From: Gammaproteobacteria bacterium
Lineage (GTDB): Bacteria > Pseudomonadota > Gammaproteobacteria > Steroidobacterales > Woeseiaceae
Direction of reading: 5' to 3'
NCBI GenBank assembly: GCA_029881015.1
Contig: JAOUNK010000175.1
Span: 1-7,069 of the forward strand
DNA: 7,069 bases
Below, one piece after another: positions 6,931 through 7,069 of the stretch; the first letter of the stretch is position 1; each line of letters starts with the position of its first letter. Both the position numbers and the translations under genes were made by a program. The notes beneath the pieces are model-generated. The model was not told where the DNA came from and made no database searches. It was given only the letters and a program-made list of their open reading frames with translations.

Positions 6931-7069
6931 GTCGCGGTGCGGGTAAAAGGTTCGAGAAACGCGGCGAGGTTGGCACCGAGCTGTTCACAGGGGTAACCGC
7001 CTTCCTGCACAAGCACTGTCGGGAGGCTCAACGAAGCGATGCGACCAGCCACGCGCCCGAAACCCTCGG
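6927..7069 (-). CDS. Histone deacetylase-like / acetylpolyamine amidohydrolase, C-terminal end only (partial)
   Basis: Only the last 46 codons before a TGA stop at 6929-6927 are in the window; the 5' part lies beyond the right edge. The visible residues begin EGFGRVAGRIASLSLPTVLV, followed by QEGGYPCEQLGANLAAFLEP. This matches the end of the HDAC/acetylpolyamine amidohydrolase fold: a helix, a 'LPTVLVQEGGY' strand and loop, then a helix reading 'LGxNLxxFL'. In the family the Gly-Gly-Tyr carries the active-site tyrosine that polarises the acetyl carbonyl. These are zinc-dependent cytoplasmic enzymes that remove acetyl groups from acetylated polyamines, lysines or other amides. The zinc ligands are not visible, so activity cannot be judged. 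The stop codon overlaps the GTG start of the symporter, so the two are probably co-transcribed and translationally coupled. The substrate is unknown. Another amidohydrolase of the same fold is the main alternative. Confidence 0.8.
   Translation of the reverse strand, partial: EGFGRVAGRIASLSLPTVLVQEGGYPCEQLGANLAAFLEPFTRTAT

Overview
The window is a compact, co-directional block of five protein genes, all on the minus strand and tightly packed. It suggests a free-living Gram-negative bacterium, most likely a gammaproteobacterium of the Woeseia/Steroidobacter/Xanthomonas sort. That placement is an inference from moderately high G+C, two Sec-type signal peptides and the gene families. There is no marker gene here that fixes the taxonomy. 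No RNA genes, mobile elements, CRISPR arrays or long non-coding stretches are visible. The largest gap between genes is 28 bases.

In transcription order (right to left in these coordinates) the layout is as follows. (1) The last 46 codons of a histone deacetylase-like / acetylpolyamine amidohydrolase gene (7069 to 6927). (2) A sodium:solute symporter (SSS/SLC5 family) of 481 aa that starts with GTG inside the previous stop codon (6930 to 5485). (3) A secreted P1 (S58, DmpA/BapA-type) self-cleaving N-terminal nucleophile aminopeptidase of 391 aa (5464 to 4289). (4) An NhaC-type Na+/H+ antiporter of 482 aa overlapping the peptidase stop by four bases (4292 to 2844). (5) A large exported Asp-box (BNR) / VPS10-sortilin-like beta-propeller protein whose 3' end lies outside the window (2815 to 1; 938 codons visible).

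The GTGA and ATGA stop/start overlaps, the short gaps and the shared strand make one operon very likely. A reasonable working model, not proven by the sequence, is a periplasm-to-cytoplasm scavenging module. The P1 peptidase would release N-terminal amino acids (possibly D- or beta-amino acids or amides) from peptides in the periplasm. The SSS symporter would import the product with Na+. The NhaC antiporter would return Na+ (or exchange an organic cation, as some NhaC relatives do). The deacetylase-like amidohydrolase would deacylate an imported amide in the cytoplasm. The propeller protein could be a periplasmic or surface binding or processing factor. The substrate is unknown, and that is the main open question. 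All four complete or long frames are intact, with no frameshifts or internal stops.
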